From Hyphomicrobiales bacterium (GTDB lineage: Bacteria > Pseudomonadota > Alphaproteobacteria > Rhizobiales > Rhizobiaceae), in assembly GCA_900473915.1 (NCBI GenBank), contig UCNG01000006.1, forward strand, positions 248,001 to 312,000: a stretch of DNA of 64,000 nucleotides. Direction: 5' to 3'. Both the position numbers and the translations under genes were made by a program. The stretch's first letter is position 1. Each line of letters opens with the position of its first letter. Below the pieces are notes generated by a model that did no database searches, was not told where the DNA came from, and worked only from the letters and a program-made list of their open reading frames with translations. Positions 27,261 to 35,554 of this stretch are shown one piece after another.

Positions 27261-27803
27261 TCACACCCGTTCCAGCTTGCGATGCGGCAACGGCGGCAAT
27301 TCGATAGCGATCGCATCATTCGCCTTCACCGTGCCGCCTGCGAGCACGATGGTCATGATGCCGGACTTGCGGACAAGTTCACCATCGGGCGTGCGATCCA
27401 GCACGGCGTCGAGAAGCCCGGTCTGGAAATTCTCTATCTGGGCGCAGGGGTTGCGCAGGCCCGTTGTTTCCAGAACAACCGCGTCGCCGATCCTGATCAG
27501 AGCGCCTTGCGGCAAGCCCAGAAGATCGACGCCGCGCGTGGTGATGTTCTCGCCAAGATCAGCGGGCGCGACGTCAAAGCCCTTTTCCGCCAACTCGTCG
27601 AAAAGCTCGGCATGAATGAGATGCACCTGTCGCAGATTGGGTTGCGTGGAATCGGCCCGCACGCGTGAACGGTGCTTCACCGTTGCGCCTTGATGTGCAT
27701 CGCCTTCGACGCCAAGCCCGGTGACGATGCGGATTTCCGGCACGAGCTGCTTTGAAAAGCGATGCTCGCCATCCCGCGCCACGGCCACGACAAATCCGCT
27801 CAT
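27261..27803 (-). CDS. MOSC-domain protein
   Basis: 180 residues made up of one MOSC domain, the fold found at the C-terminus of molybdenum cofactor sulfurase and in YiiM/YuaD proteins. Seen: 'GLGVEGDAHQGATVKHRS', 'QVHLIHAELFDEL', 'GENITTRGVDL', 'LETTGLRNPCAQIENF' with the conserved Cys, and 'GIMTIVLAGGTVKAND'. Small MOSC proteins probably carry sulfur to, or use, molybdopterin; their exact reaction is unclear in bacteria. The ATG at 27803 has GAGGTGG upstream. It stands alone and is not linked to modABC. Confidence 0.88.
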   Translation of the reverse strand: MSGFVVAVARDGEHRFSKQLVPEIRIVTGLGVEGDAHQGATVKHRSRVRADSTQPNLRQVHLIHAELFDELAEKGFDVAPADLGENITTRGVDLLGLPQGALIRIGDAVVLETTGLRNPCAQIENFQTGLLDAVLDRTPDGELVRKSGIMTIVLAGGTVKANDAIAIELPPLPHRKLERV

Positions 27804-27881
27804 CACATCCACCTCATGAAATAGTCCTGACAGGACAAAGAAACTTCGTTAGCCGCATTACATGGGCTATATAGCACCTGT

Positions 27882-28952
27882 ATGAAGCTGCGGGGCAAGC
27901 ACGTGAATCAGGACAGGCAGGAACTGAAGGACTTTCGCTGGGGCATATGGGGCACGGGCACGATAGCCAACGCCTTTGCCGAGGATATTCAGGCAAGCAC
28001 CGGGATGCGTGTCACCGCTGTCTGCTCGCGCGCAGCGGAGACCGCCGAAGCTTTCCGTCGGCGCATTGGCGCTGGCAAGGCGTTCAGTGATTCAGGCGCG
28101 TTTCTTGCCCATCCGGATATCGATGCGGTCTATATAGCGACCCCGAGCGCGATGCATGTGCTGCAGGCCATGCAGGCAATCGCGGCAGGCAAGCCATGCC
28201 TGATCGAAAAGCCGCTTTCGCTCGATGCCGCTGGTGCCCGGCAGATCGAAGCCGCGGCAAAGGCAAAGAACGTCTTCGCCATGGAGGCGATGTGGAGCCG
28301 CTTTCTGCCAGCGATCCGCGCCGCCAAGAAGCATATCGACAGCGGTCGCATCGGCGCGGTGACGCGTATCGAAGCCGATCTCTCCTATATCCGTGCCTAT
28401 GATCCGCAAAGCCGCTTCTTCAGTCCGGAACTTGGCGGTGGCGCGGCATTCGATCTCGGCGTCTATCCGGTTTCGCTGGCACTGTATTTCCTGGGCCGGC
28501 CGGATCATGTCGATGGTCGCTGGCAACGCGCCAAAAGCGGTGTGGATATGCGCGCGGAGTTCCAGCTTGGCTGGCCGGAGGCTAAAGCCAGCCTCTCTTG
28601 CGGCTTCGACCGCGACGGTGAGAACCGCATGTTGATCGAGGGGACCAAAGGCACGATCCTGATCCATGCGCCATTTCTGAAAGCCCAGAGGCTGACGCTG
28701 TTTTCGGCTTTCGCAGCACGGTCATCGCTCGGGCCGAATGGCGGCAAAGGCTTTATCGGCAAGGTCATGAACCGCCTGCCGCTGCCGGGCCGCACGATTG
28801 AGACATATGCCTTTTCCGGCAACGGATTGCAGTTTCAGGCCGAAGCGGTCCGCGATGCGGTGCGCGGCGGGCAAATATCGAGTGCAATCATGCCGCTCGA
28901 CCAAAGCGCCGCCGTTGCGGATATTGTCCGCAAGGTGCTGTCGAAGGGTTAG
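27882..28952 (+). CDS. Gfo/Idh/MocA family NAD(P)-dependent oxidoreductase
   Basis: 356 residues. It has a Rossmann start 'WGIWGTGTIANAFAED', the family motif 'GKPCLIEKPLSLD' with its Lys, and a C-terminal substrate domain ('GGGAAFDLGVYPVSLALYFLG'). It resembles trans-dihydrodiol or glucose-fructose type dehydrogenases. ATG at 27882 has no clear ribosome-binding site; GTG at 27903 is the alternative. It diverges from the MOSC gene and runs towards the oxidoreductase that opens the polysaccharide locus, with a mosaic repeat between. Substrate unknown. Confidence 0.82.
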   Translation: MKLRGKHVNQDRQELKDFRWGIWGTGTIANAFAEDIQASTGMRVTAVCSRAAETAEAFRRRIGAGKAFSDSGAFLAHPDIDAVYIATPSAMHVLQAMQAIAAGKPCLIEKPLSLDAAGARQIEAAAKAKNVFAMEAMWSRFLPAIRAAKKHIDSGRIGAVTRIEADLSYIRAYDPQSRFFSPELGGGAAFDLGVYPVSLALYFLGRPDHVDGRWQRAKSGVDMRAEFQLGWPEAKASLSCGFDRDGENRMLIEGTKGTILIHAPFLKAQRLTLFSAFAARSSLGPNGGKGFIGKVMNRLPLPGRTIETYAFSGNGLQFQAEAVRDAVRGGQISSAIMPLDQSAAVADIVRKVLSKG

Positions 28953-28955
28953 AAG

Positions 28956-29054
28956 CGCACCCCGAAAAGTGTGAAACGATTTCCGGAGTAAGATGCGCGC
29001 TAAGACAAATTTTTAGAGAGACGAGCTGATGCAATCAGATCGCTTCTCTAAAAA
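28956..29054. repeat. RIME/Bru-RS-like mosaic repeat and terminator-like hairpin, copy 2
   Basis: First half (28956-29000) is an inverted repeat GCGCA...TGCGC holding CGAAAAGTGTGAAACG, the reverse complement of the core of the copies at 4955 and 55789. The second half is a hairpin with perfect 9-bp arms TTTTTAGAG (29010-29018) and CTCTAAAAA (29046-29054), which overlaps the stop codon of the next minus-strand gene and could end transcription from both sides. Confidence 0.6.
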
Positions 29055-30184
29055 CTGCTTCTCATCCTATAAGGCTGTGCATTCTCGCCAGCATTGTTCA
29101 AGGCAAGCGCGATTTCGGTGATATGCAGCGCCACATCGCCGGAAAAGAACGCTCTGTCGCCCGTCCGGATGGCGCGGGCCTGATCGGCGATGCCGCGCAC
29201 GAAATCGATCTGCGAAGGATACATGGGCAGCGACCGCTTGTCGGCCTTGGGATAGGACAGTTTCGTGCCGACAGTTGGTTTCCATGCGAGAAACTTGCCG
29301 ACGCGCATTTCGAGAATGCCGAACAGGCGCGCCAGAAAACGGCGCTTTTCCTCCGTGCGCTCAAGACGGACAGAAGAGCGATTATCCCACAGATCGTCCA
29401 CCACAATCGAACCCTTGTCGGCAACGATCGTCAGGCTGCGGTCCTTCGGCATCGCAAGTCCTGACGTAAGGCGCGCCACCAGTCCCGACTTGAAAACAAG
29501 ACAGCCGACCGAAAAATCAGGCGCCATGTGCAGATGTTCTGTTCCCGGCCCCTTGTCCGGAAAGGTTATGGCGGAAAATGCCGAGACGCGCTCGACCGGG
29601 CCGAACAGCGACACCAGCCATGATAGCGCATAGCCTGCATGTTCCAGCGTGCAGCCGATCTCGAACTCGTGCAGGCCCGGCCATGGCGCGCCCGACTGCG
29701 AGCGCCAGGTCGACCATTTGTCACGAAACACCGGCCCGTCTTCCATTTCGGCATAGACAAGACGCGGCATGCCAATGCCGTTGATTACGCTTGCCACCAG
29801 ACGATAGGCCTCGCTGAGGCCATTGGCCGGAGCCGCCGCGAGAGTGAGACCCGATTGCCGCGCAAAAGCGACCAGCGCTTCCGCATCCTCATAATTCATT
29901 GCCAGCGGCTTTTCGGAATAGACGTGCTTTCCCGCGACAAGCGCTGCGTGGGATATTTCAAAATGGCTTTCGGGCGTGGTCAGGTTGACGACGATCTCCA
30001 CGTCAGGATCGGCGAGCACAGCTTCAAAACTGTCATACGCACTGACCGAATAATGTGCGCAGAATGCCTTCAGCCGCTCGGGCGAGCGATCATAGGCGCC
30101 GCGCAGCTTCAGTTCGGGATAATTGCGCAGCGTGGTCATGTAGTAGTCGGCAACAAACCCGGTCCCGACGATTGCGATATTCAT
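29048..30184 (-). CDS. Gfo/Idh/MocA family oxidoreductase of the polysaccharide locus
   Basis: 378 residues. 'MNIAIVGTGFVADYYMTTL' is the nucleotide-binding turn, 'GKHVYSEKPLAMNYEDA' carries the family Lys, and 'HEFEIGCTLEHAGYALSWL' the conserved C-terminal His region. In such a locus it may make or modify a nucleotide-sugar (for example at C3) or a sugar of the polymer. ATG at 30184 is favoured over the longer frame because it gives the family's exact start. It lies downstream of the polymerase gene on the same strand, 101 bp away, with a mosaic repeat in the gap just before its start. Confidence 0.82.
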   Translation of the reverse strand: MNIAIVGTGFVADYYMTTLRNYPELKLRGAYDRSPERLKAFCAHYSVSAYDSFEAVLADPDVEIVVNLTTPESHFEISHAALVAGKHVYSEKPLAMNYEDAEALVAFARQSGLTLAAAPANGLSEAYRLVASVINGIGMPRLVYAEMEDGPVFRDKWSTWRSQSGAPWPGLHEFEIGCTLEHAGYALSWLVSLFGPVERVSAFSAITFPDKGPGTEHLHMAPDFSVGCLVFKSGLVARLTSGLAMPKDRSLTIVADKGSIVVDDLWDNRSSVRLERTEEKRRFLARLFGILEMRVGKFLAWKPTVGTKLSYPKADKRSLPMYPSQIDFVRGIADQARAIRTGDRAFFSGDVALHITEIALALNNAGENAQPYRMRSSF

Positions 30185-30201
30185 GAAGTGGCTCCGGTTA
30201 A

Positions 30202-30274
30202 AAGCATTTCCAGCAAAAGTGCGAAGCGGTTTTGCGTTGGATAATGCGTGCAAACAATGAGATAGAGCGGTTCT
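30202..30274 (-). repeat. RIME/Bru-RS-like mosaic repeat, copy 3
   Basis: On the minus strand this is the 72-bp module shared with 4986-5059 and 55789-55860, with the hairpin GCATTATCCAACGCAAAA / TTTTGCTGGAAATGC. It ends 17 bp before the start codon of the oxidoreductase, in the same orientation to the gene as the other two copies. Confidence 0.75.
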
Positions 30275-30285
30275 AAAATTCTGTT

Positions 30286-31635
30286 TTAACTGGAGCCGCT
30301 GTATCGTTTCGGGATGATGATTTTCGCGGTCAGCCTGAGGCCGAAGATCGCAAAGATGAGCGTGAGCCAGACCGGGTCCATCCGGCGGAAGAAAAAGCTT
30401 TCCAGCATGGCATTCAACGTCCCGAAGAACACGATCATCAGGAAAAAATCGGCAAGCAGCAGATTTTCGCGCACCGGACGGCACCGCATATAATTGACCA
30501 GCGGCATGACGATGATGACAAAAATGGCGCAGACCAATGCCGGAATGCCCATCGATAGCGCAATATCGAGATAACCATTGTGCCCGTGCACGATGCCGCG
30601 CACATCCCAGTCCAGATAGTAGGGATTGGCAGCTTGCTTCGCTATCGGTGTGCCCCAGAAGCTTTCATAGCCAAAGCCGGTCCATGGCCGGTGGGAGAGC
30701 GCCTCCACCGCAAAGGCCCAGATGGAAGTGCGCCCGGTAAAAGTCGGGTCGACATTGAGTTGCAGAACGAGCTGGTGCATCGGTTCGAACAGGACCGTGC
30801 CGAAGGTAAACAGCGCAAGCAGAAACTGGATCGTGAAGACTGCTACCGGCGCAAGGAAGCGGAGGCCGAAAATGCCGGGGCCGATTACCAATAGCATGGC
30901 CAGCGGCACCAGTGCCGCCGTCGTCTTCGAGCCGGTCTGCGCAACGAAGATCAAGGCAGAAACAGCAATCAGGAATCCGCTCACGCGCCAGCCGCGCCGC
31001 CACAGATAGACACCGGCGAAGGCCAGGGCCGCCATGACCGGCCCGGCAATATTCTTGTGCGTGAAGACGCCGCGCCAGAGATAGGCGTTCTGCGGTTCCA
31101 GCGCGTCGGCGCCGTGGGTGCCGAGATTTGGCAGAAGCACGACGCCTGCATAGGAAATAACAATGACGATTGACGCCACCGTGACCAGCATCGCCGAATA
31201 GGCGTCGCCATCCTGCGGCAGGCTCAAAACGGCAACGACCGTCAGGATGCCGATCATCGTCAGCAATACGCCACGTATCGCCGTCGCTGGATCGGGGCTT
31301 GCGAAAACCGATGCCAACAGGAAGGCAAACATCAGCAGCCAGCCGGGGCTGACGATTTTGACTACCTTCTTCGGATCGGCAAACATCGCAAGCGACAGCA
31401 GCGCCACGGCACCGAGACAGCCGAAACCGAGCTGATTGATGGCATCGCCGCCGCCTGACGTGTCCCCGCTTGCCGCCGCGTTCAGCGGATTGAAGGGACG
31501 GAAGGAAATCAGCAGAATGCAGAATGTTATCGTGGCGATAACAAGCGCAATCGTGCGGACTGTAGCCCGCACGTTCGTTTGCGCCGCAACATCGGAACGT
31601 GCGTCAGTTCTTGTCCGGGTTGCGATATTGCTCAT
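30286..31635 (-). CDS. O-antigen ligase/Wzy-like polysaccharide polymerase
   Basis: 449 residues with about eleven hydrophobic segments and one larger periplasmic loop. The Wzy_C signature lies in the second half: 'DPTFTGRTSIWAFAVEAL', 'PWTGFGYESFWG' and 'VHGHNGYLDIALSMG'. Proteins of this type (ExoQ, WaaL, Wzy) join repeat units or transfer glycans at the periplasmic face. In this locus a polymerase role is more likely than O-antigen ligation. It starts 32 bp inside the upstream glycosyltransferase gene, so the two are translationally coupled. Confidence 0.87.
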   Translation of the reverse strand: MSNIATRTRTDARSDVAAQTNVRATVRTIALVIATITFCILLISFRPFNPLNAAASGDTSGGGDAINQLGFGCLGAVALLSLAMFADPKKVVKIVSPGWLLMFAFLLASVFASPDPATAIRGVLLTMIGILTVVAVLSLPQDGDAYSAMLVTVASIVIVISYAGVVLLPNLGTHGADALEPQNAYLWRGVFTHKNIAGPVMAALAFAGVYLWRRGWRVSGFLIAVSALIFVAQTGSKTTAALVPLAMLLVIGPGIFGLRFLAPVAVFTIQFLLALFTFGTVLFEPMHQLVLQLNVDPTFTGRTSIWAFAVEALSHRPWTGFGYESFWGTPIAKQAANPYYLDWDVRGIVHGHNGYLDIALSMGIPALVCAIFVIIVMPLVNYMRCRPVRENLLLADFFLMIVFFGTLNAMLESFFFRRMDPVWLTLIFAIFGLRLTAKIIIPKRYSGSS

Positions 31636-32596
31636 TCAGATATCCAAAATGGGCCATGACGCGGCCCAGCCCGATATGGAGGAAATAGGTCCCGACCGGC
31701 ACGAAGCGCGCCGCGATGCCACGCCGGAGGGCCTTGATCGGAGAATACCCCAGAAGAGCAAGACTTTTCAAAAAAACGCGCACTTGACCGAAAGGCTCGT
31801 CCTTGCGCTGGCGCTGTTCGATCAGTGTCGACAGAACGCCGTTGCGCAGGCCGCGCGCCGTGATCCAGTCCTTTTCCAGCCGCCGCGCCGGAATGGTTTC
31901 GCGGACGATGCCTTCATTGCACCAGGCAATATTGAAGCCCTTGGCCCGCGAGCGATTGATGAAATCCGAATCGCCGCCGCCGGTGAAGTTGAACTTCAGG
32001 TCCATGAACGGATAGCCGATGGCTTCCAGCACCGGGCGGGCAATCAACAGATTGCCGGACGAATAAATGATCGGAACCGGGCCCGTCTTGTTGTAATGCG
32101 GCAGGAAGACCGGATGTTTTGCCCATTTTTCCGAACCCGGCTTTTCGAAGATCGGATGTTGGGGGCCGCCAACGAGGCTCGCATTATAGCGCTCGGCGGT
32201 CGCCACCATGTTTTCGATCCAGGCCGGATCGGCCAGTTCGTCGTCGTCGATGACGATGACATATTTGAAGTTCGGGAAATAGGTCGTCGCCGTCAGCCAG
32301 CCCGCATTATATGCGTTGCAGTTGCCGCGATGGGATTCAACGATCAGCATGCCGGTATATTTCCCGGCCTCGAACTGCGGTGCCGCAACCTTGGCCCCTT
32401 CGCGGTCCTCCGCTTCGTTCTCGATCACCACCACCGCGAAGCGGCGGTTCGTGACTTGAGCGTTCAGCGTGTCGAGCGTACGGATGACATGCTCCGGACG
32501 GCGAAATGTTGGCAGGGTCACAACCACCTCGACTTCATCAAAACGAAGTCCAGGCGTTTTAGCGATTACTTGTATATGATCCGGTAATACAGACAT
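31604..32596 (-). CDS. Family 2 glycosyltransferase
   Basis: 330 residues with a GT-A fold: 'VEVVVTLPTFRRPEHVIRTL' at the start, 'NAGWLTATTYFPNFKYVIVIDDDELAD' in pieces carrying the metal-binding D-D-D, and 'FTGGGDSDFINRSRAKGF' with the acceptor-side ED/GDSD motif. It should add one sugar to the lipid-linked repeat unit at the cytoplasmic face. ATG at 32596; upstream GGGCGGG is a weak ribosome-binding site. First gene of the minus-strand transcript that continues into the polymerase and oxidoreductase. Confidence 0.87.
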   Translation of the reverse strand: MSVLPDHIQVIAKTPGLRFDEVEVVVTLPTFRRPEHVIRTLDTLNAQVTNRRFAVVVIENEAEDREGAKVAAPQFEAGKYTGMLIVESHRGNCNAYNAGWLTATTYFPNFKYVIVIDDDELADPAWIENMVATAERYNASLVGGPQHPIFEKPGSEKWAKHPVFLPHYNKTGPVPIIYSSGNLLIARPVLEAIGYPFMDLKFNFTGGGDSDFINRSRAKGFNIAWCNEGIVRETIPARRLEKDWITARGLRNGVLSTLIEQRQRKDEPFGQVRVFLKSLALLGYSPIKALRRGIAARFVPVGTYFLHIGLGRVMAHFGYLNEQYRNPDKN

Positions 32597-32733
32597 TATC
32601 CCGCCCAATATTTAATTGCCCATGTTTTCAATCGGCCTATTCAAAAAGAATTAAAGAAAAGTTCACCGCGTGGTTGTAAGCACGGCCCGAAACTATCATA
32701 GAGAACACCGATCCGTGATACTCAGGAGCTGTC

Positions 32734-33936
32734 TTGCCGTCCCCACACCTTGTTTTCGTAACATCGATTGTTCCACATGGAATCCCGACTACCGGCTATG
32801 AAGTGGCGAATGCCGCCGTCGTTGATGGGCTGCGGCGTTCGGGTGCGAAGGTGACCGTGCTTGGCTTCACATGGCCGGGCGTGCAAGCCGATGCGGCGGA
32901 TACGGTCGTGCTGGGCGAAGTCGAAGTGCGAACCGAAGGCGCAGGCATAAAGCGCAAGATCGGCTGGGTGGTGAAATCCTTCCTGACCGGCCTGACTGTT
33001 TCCTCGGCGAAGTTGCGGGTGATCCCGGCACAGAAACTGCGTCAGGCCATCGCACAGATTGGCCCTTTCGATGCCTATGTGCTGAATGGCGTTACTCTTC
33101 CCGGCGCGTTTGAAGATATTTTCAACGACAAGCCGTCGCTGTTCGTGGCGCATAATGTGGAATATCGCTCGGCGGAGGAAAACGCCGCCGACGCCGGAAG
33201 CTTCATCCAGAAATTCCTGTTCGCGCGCGAGGCCCGCATTTTGAAAGGGCTGGAAAGCCGCCTCAGCGGAAAGGCGCGTTTCGTCTTCACCTTCGCCGAA
33301 GATGATGGTCCTGCGCTGGGCCTCGGTCCTGACCGGTTCGCGACCATGCCGCTCATCACGCCCGGCGGCGCGCAAGCGGCACAGCAGCGCCCGGTCAAAT
33401 ACGACCTTGCTCTGATCGGCACATGGACATGGCATCCGAACAGAATCGGGCTCGAATGGTTTCTCTGCGAAGTGAAGCCGCATCTCCCCGGCGATATTTC
33501 CATCGCGATTGCAGGCAACACACCCGCCGACTTGATCGCTACGTGGTCCAGTGCAGGGACGAGCGTCAATTTCATCGGCAAGGTGCCGGACTCTACCGAA
33601 TTTGTGGAAAGCGGCGCACTCGTGCCGCTTATCAGCCGGGCGGGGACCGGCGTACAGCTGAAAACTATTGAAACATTCGAGCTTGGCATGCCAAGCGTCG
33701 CCACGACGCATTCCGTGCGCGGCATCGATCATATTCCAGGCAACTGCACCGTTGCCGACGATCCACGGGCATTTGCCGCGGCAATCGTCGAACGGATCGA
33801 AAAGTTAAGATCGGGGGATCGCCAGAGACTGGATGGCAAGGCCTTCACGAGGTCACAAATCGAAGGCATGGACCGCGCGGTTTCCCGCGGTCTGCAAGCT
33901 CTTCGCGGCGAAAAAAGAACGACGGACCAGGCATGA
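32734..33936 (+). CDS. Glycosyltransferase, GT4-like
   Basis: 400 residues with a GT-B plan: 'FVTSIVPHGIPTTGYEVAN' at the N-terminus, a linker near 215 ('LALIGTWTWHPNRIGLEWF'), and a C-terminal nucleotide-binding half with 'VNFIGKVPDSTEFVESG' and 'GTGVQLKTIETFELGMPSV', the usual E-x7-E type region. The start is TTG at 32734 with AGGAG six bases upstream; no ATG gives this N-terminus. It begins the plus-strand transcript of the locus and overlaps the next gene by 4 bp. Sugar and linkage unknown. Confidence 0.82.
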   Translation: MPSPHLVFVTSIVPHGIPTTGYEVANAAVVDGLRRSGAKVTVLGFTWPGVQADAADTVVLGEVEVRTEGAGIKRKIGWVVKSFLTGLTVSSAKLRVIPAQKLRQAIAQIGPFDAYVLNGVTLPGAFEDIFNDKPSLFVAHNVEYRSAEENAADAGSFIQKFLFAREARILKGLESRLSGKARFVFTFAEDDGPALGLGPDRFATMPLITPGGAQAAQQRPVKYDLALIGTWTWHPNRIGLEWFLCEVKPHLPGDISIAIAGNTPADLIATWSSAGTSVNFIGKVPDSTEFVESGALVPLISRAGTGVQLKTIETFELGMPSVATTHSVRGIDHIPGNCTVADDPRAFAAAIVERIEKLRSGDRQRLDGKAFTRSQIEGMDRAVSRGLQALRGEKRTTDQA

Positions 33937-34691
33937 TGCATACCGAAAATGTAACCTACCGGAATATCCTCGGCGTGAAGGTCGCCTGTTTTGATTGGGA
34001 TAGCGCCTTCGCCTTCTTCGAGAACCGCATCAATGAAGGCCGGTTCATGAAGCAAGGCTGGCTCAACGCCAACAATTCCAACATTGCGGATGAGAACCCG
34101 GATTATAGCGCCGCGTTGCAGGATTTTCTGATTCTGCCTGACGGGGTGGGCGTCGATATCGCCAGCAAGGTCGCCTATGGCAGCAAATTTCCGGCCAATC
34201 TCAACGGGACGGATTTCGTTCCGGGGCTTTTGCAGCATATGAAGCGCCCGCTGAAGGTTGCGCTTCTCGGCGGCGGTCCGGGCGTCGCTGCCGATGCCGC
34301 GCAGCTTTTCATGCAGCAGATCCCGCATCACGAATATCGCGTCATTTCCGATGGCTTCTTCAAGCCCGCCGACCTCGACGGCATTCTGGCGCAATTGAAG
34401 GATTTCCATCCCGATATATTGCTCGTCGCCATGGGCGTTCCGCGTCAGGAACTCTTCATCGACAAGCATATCACGGCCGAACATTGCACGGTGGCCAGCG
34501 CAGTCGGGGCGCTGTTCGACCTGCACACGGGCCGGGTGCAGCGCGCGCCGCACTGGGTGCGCAAAATCCAGATGGAGTGGGCGCACCGGCTGTTGCAGGA
34601 ACCGCGGCGACTCGCGAAACGCTATCTCATCGGCAATCCCGTATTTCTGTCGCGCGTCGCCAAAGGCTGGATGAAGGGAGAACCTCGGTGA
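33933..34691 (+). CDS. WecG/TagA/CpsF family glycosyltransferase (GT26)
   Basis: 252 residues. The family transfers N-acetylmannosamine(uronic acid) or related sugars onto a lipid-linked acceptor. Characteristic are 'LNANNSNIADENPDY' with the catalytic Asp/Asn region, 'LPDGVGVDIASKV', 'NGTDFVPGLL', 'ALLGGGPGVAADAA', 'AMGVPRQELFI' and the C-terminal 'GALFDLHTGRVQRAP' and 'GLE/EWAHRLLQEPRRL' type ends. It overlaps the upstream gene by ATGA and the next by GTGA, so the three are coupled. In many loci this enzyme adds the second sugar of the repeat unit. Confidence 0.92.
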   Translation: MMHTENVTYRNILGVKVACFDWDSAFAFFENRINEGRFMKQGWLNANNSNIADENPDYSAALQDFLILPDGVGVDIASKVAYGSKFPANLNGTDFVPGLLQHMKRPLKVALLGGGPGVAADAAQLFMQQIPHHEYRVISDGFFKPADLDGILAQLKDFHPDILLVAMGVPRQELFIDKHITAEHCTVASAVGALFDLHTGRVQRAPHWVRKIQMEWAHRLLQEPRRLAKRYLIGNPVFLSRVAKGWMKGEPR

Positions 34692-35551
34692 GAACCGCAA
34701 TCGTTACAGCCAGTTGGGATCAGGATTTCGAGCGCTGCAAGCTGCTTTGCGAAACCATAGACAAATATGTCAGCGGTTTCACAAAGCACTACATCCTCGT
34801 GGACAGCAAGGATGTTGCCCTGTTTCGCAAGCTTGAAAGTGCGCAGCGCGTCATCATTGATGAACGCGATCTTCTCCCCTCATGGCTGCATGCCTTCTGG
34901 GACCCAACCTATCTGTGGCGCAGGCGGGTCTGGCTTTCGCTTCGGACCAAGCCGCTGCGCGGCTGGCATGTGCAGCAGTTGCGCCGGATCGCGCTTGCCG
35001 CCGCCGTGGAGGAAGACGGATTTCTCTATACGGATTCCGACACGGCTTTTCTGCGTCCCTTCGATTGCAGCACGCTCTGGCACGGCGAAAAGCTTCGGCT
35101 TTTCGTGCGTCCCAATGCGCTCGCCAATCCCGAATGGCCGGAGCATCCGGTCTGGGCGACCAATGCAGCGAAACTACTCGGTATCGAGAACGGCAAGAGC
35201 GGGCTCAATGACTATATCGGCCAGCTTGTTTCATGGCGGCGCGACAGCGTGATTTCGATGTGCGATCGGATCGAAGCCCATACCGGACAGCATTGGGTGG
35301 CGGCCCTTGGCAATATAAGGCGTTTTTCCGAATGCTTCATCTATGGCCGCTATGTCGATGACGTGCTGCAAGGCTCGGGCCATTACAGCGACACACATGA
35401 TCTCTGCCGGATGCAATGGTTCGCCCCGCCACCGAGCGAAGAGGAATTCCGCACCTTTATCGCCGAAATGGAGCCGCATCAGGTTGCCATCGGCATGCAG
35501 TCCTTTCTCGGCCTTTCGGTCGATGACATCCGGCGCATTATCGGAGCCTGA
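34688..35551 (+). CDS. DUF6492-type protein of the polysaccharide locus
   Basis: 287 residues from a GTG that overlaps the stop of the previous gene. 'RTAIVTASWDQDFERCKLLC', 'KHYILVDSKDVALF' and 'EDGFLYTDSDTAFLRPFD' resemble a GT-A-like nucleotide-diphosphosugar fold with a D-S-D metal site. Members are found in polysaccharide clusters and are probably glycosyltransferases, though unproven. GGGAG lies eight bases upstream of the GTG. The much longer frame starting at 34484 overlaps the WecG gene and is not a real start. Confidence 0.75.
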   Translation: MRTAIVTASWDQDFERCKLLCETIDKYVSGFTKHYILVDSKDVALFRKLESAQRVIIDERDLLPSWLHAFWDPTYLWRRRVWLSLRTKPLRGWHVQQLRRIALAAAVEEDGFLYTDSDTAFLRPFDCSTLWHGEKLRLFVRPNALANPEWPEHPVWATNAAKLLGIENGKSGLNDYIGQLVSWRRDSVISMCDRIEAHTGQHWVAALGNIRRFSECFIYGRYVDDVLQGSGHYSDTHDLCRMQWFAPPPSEEEFRTFIAEMEPHQVAIGMQSFLGLSVDDIRRIIGA

Positions 35552-35554
35552 ACC

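Noticed and set aside
34484-34687. N-terminal extension of the DUF6492 frame
   Set aside because: It overlaps the WecG-type gene completely; the GTG at 34688, overlapping the preceding stop, has a proper ribosome-binding site and gives a sensible start.
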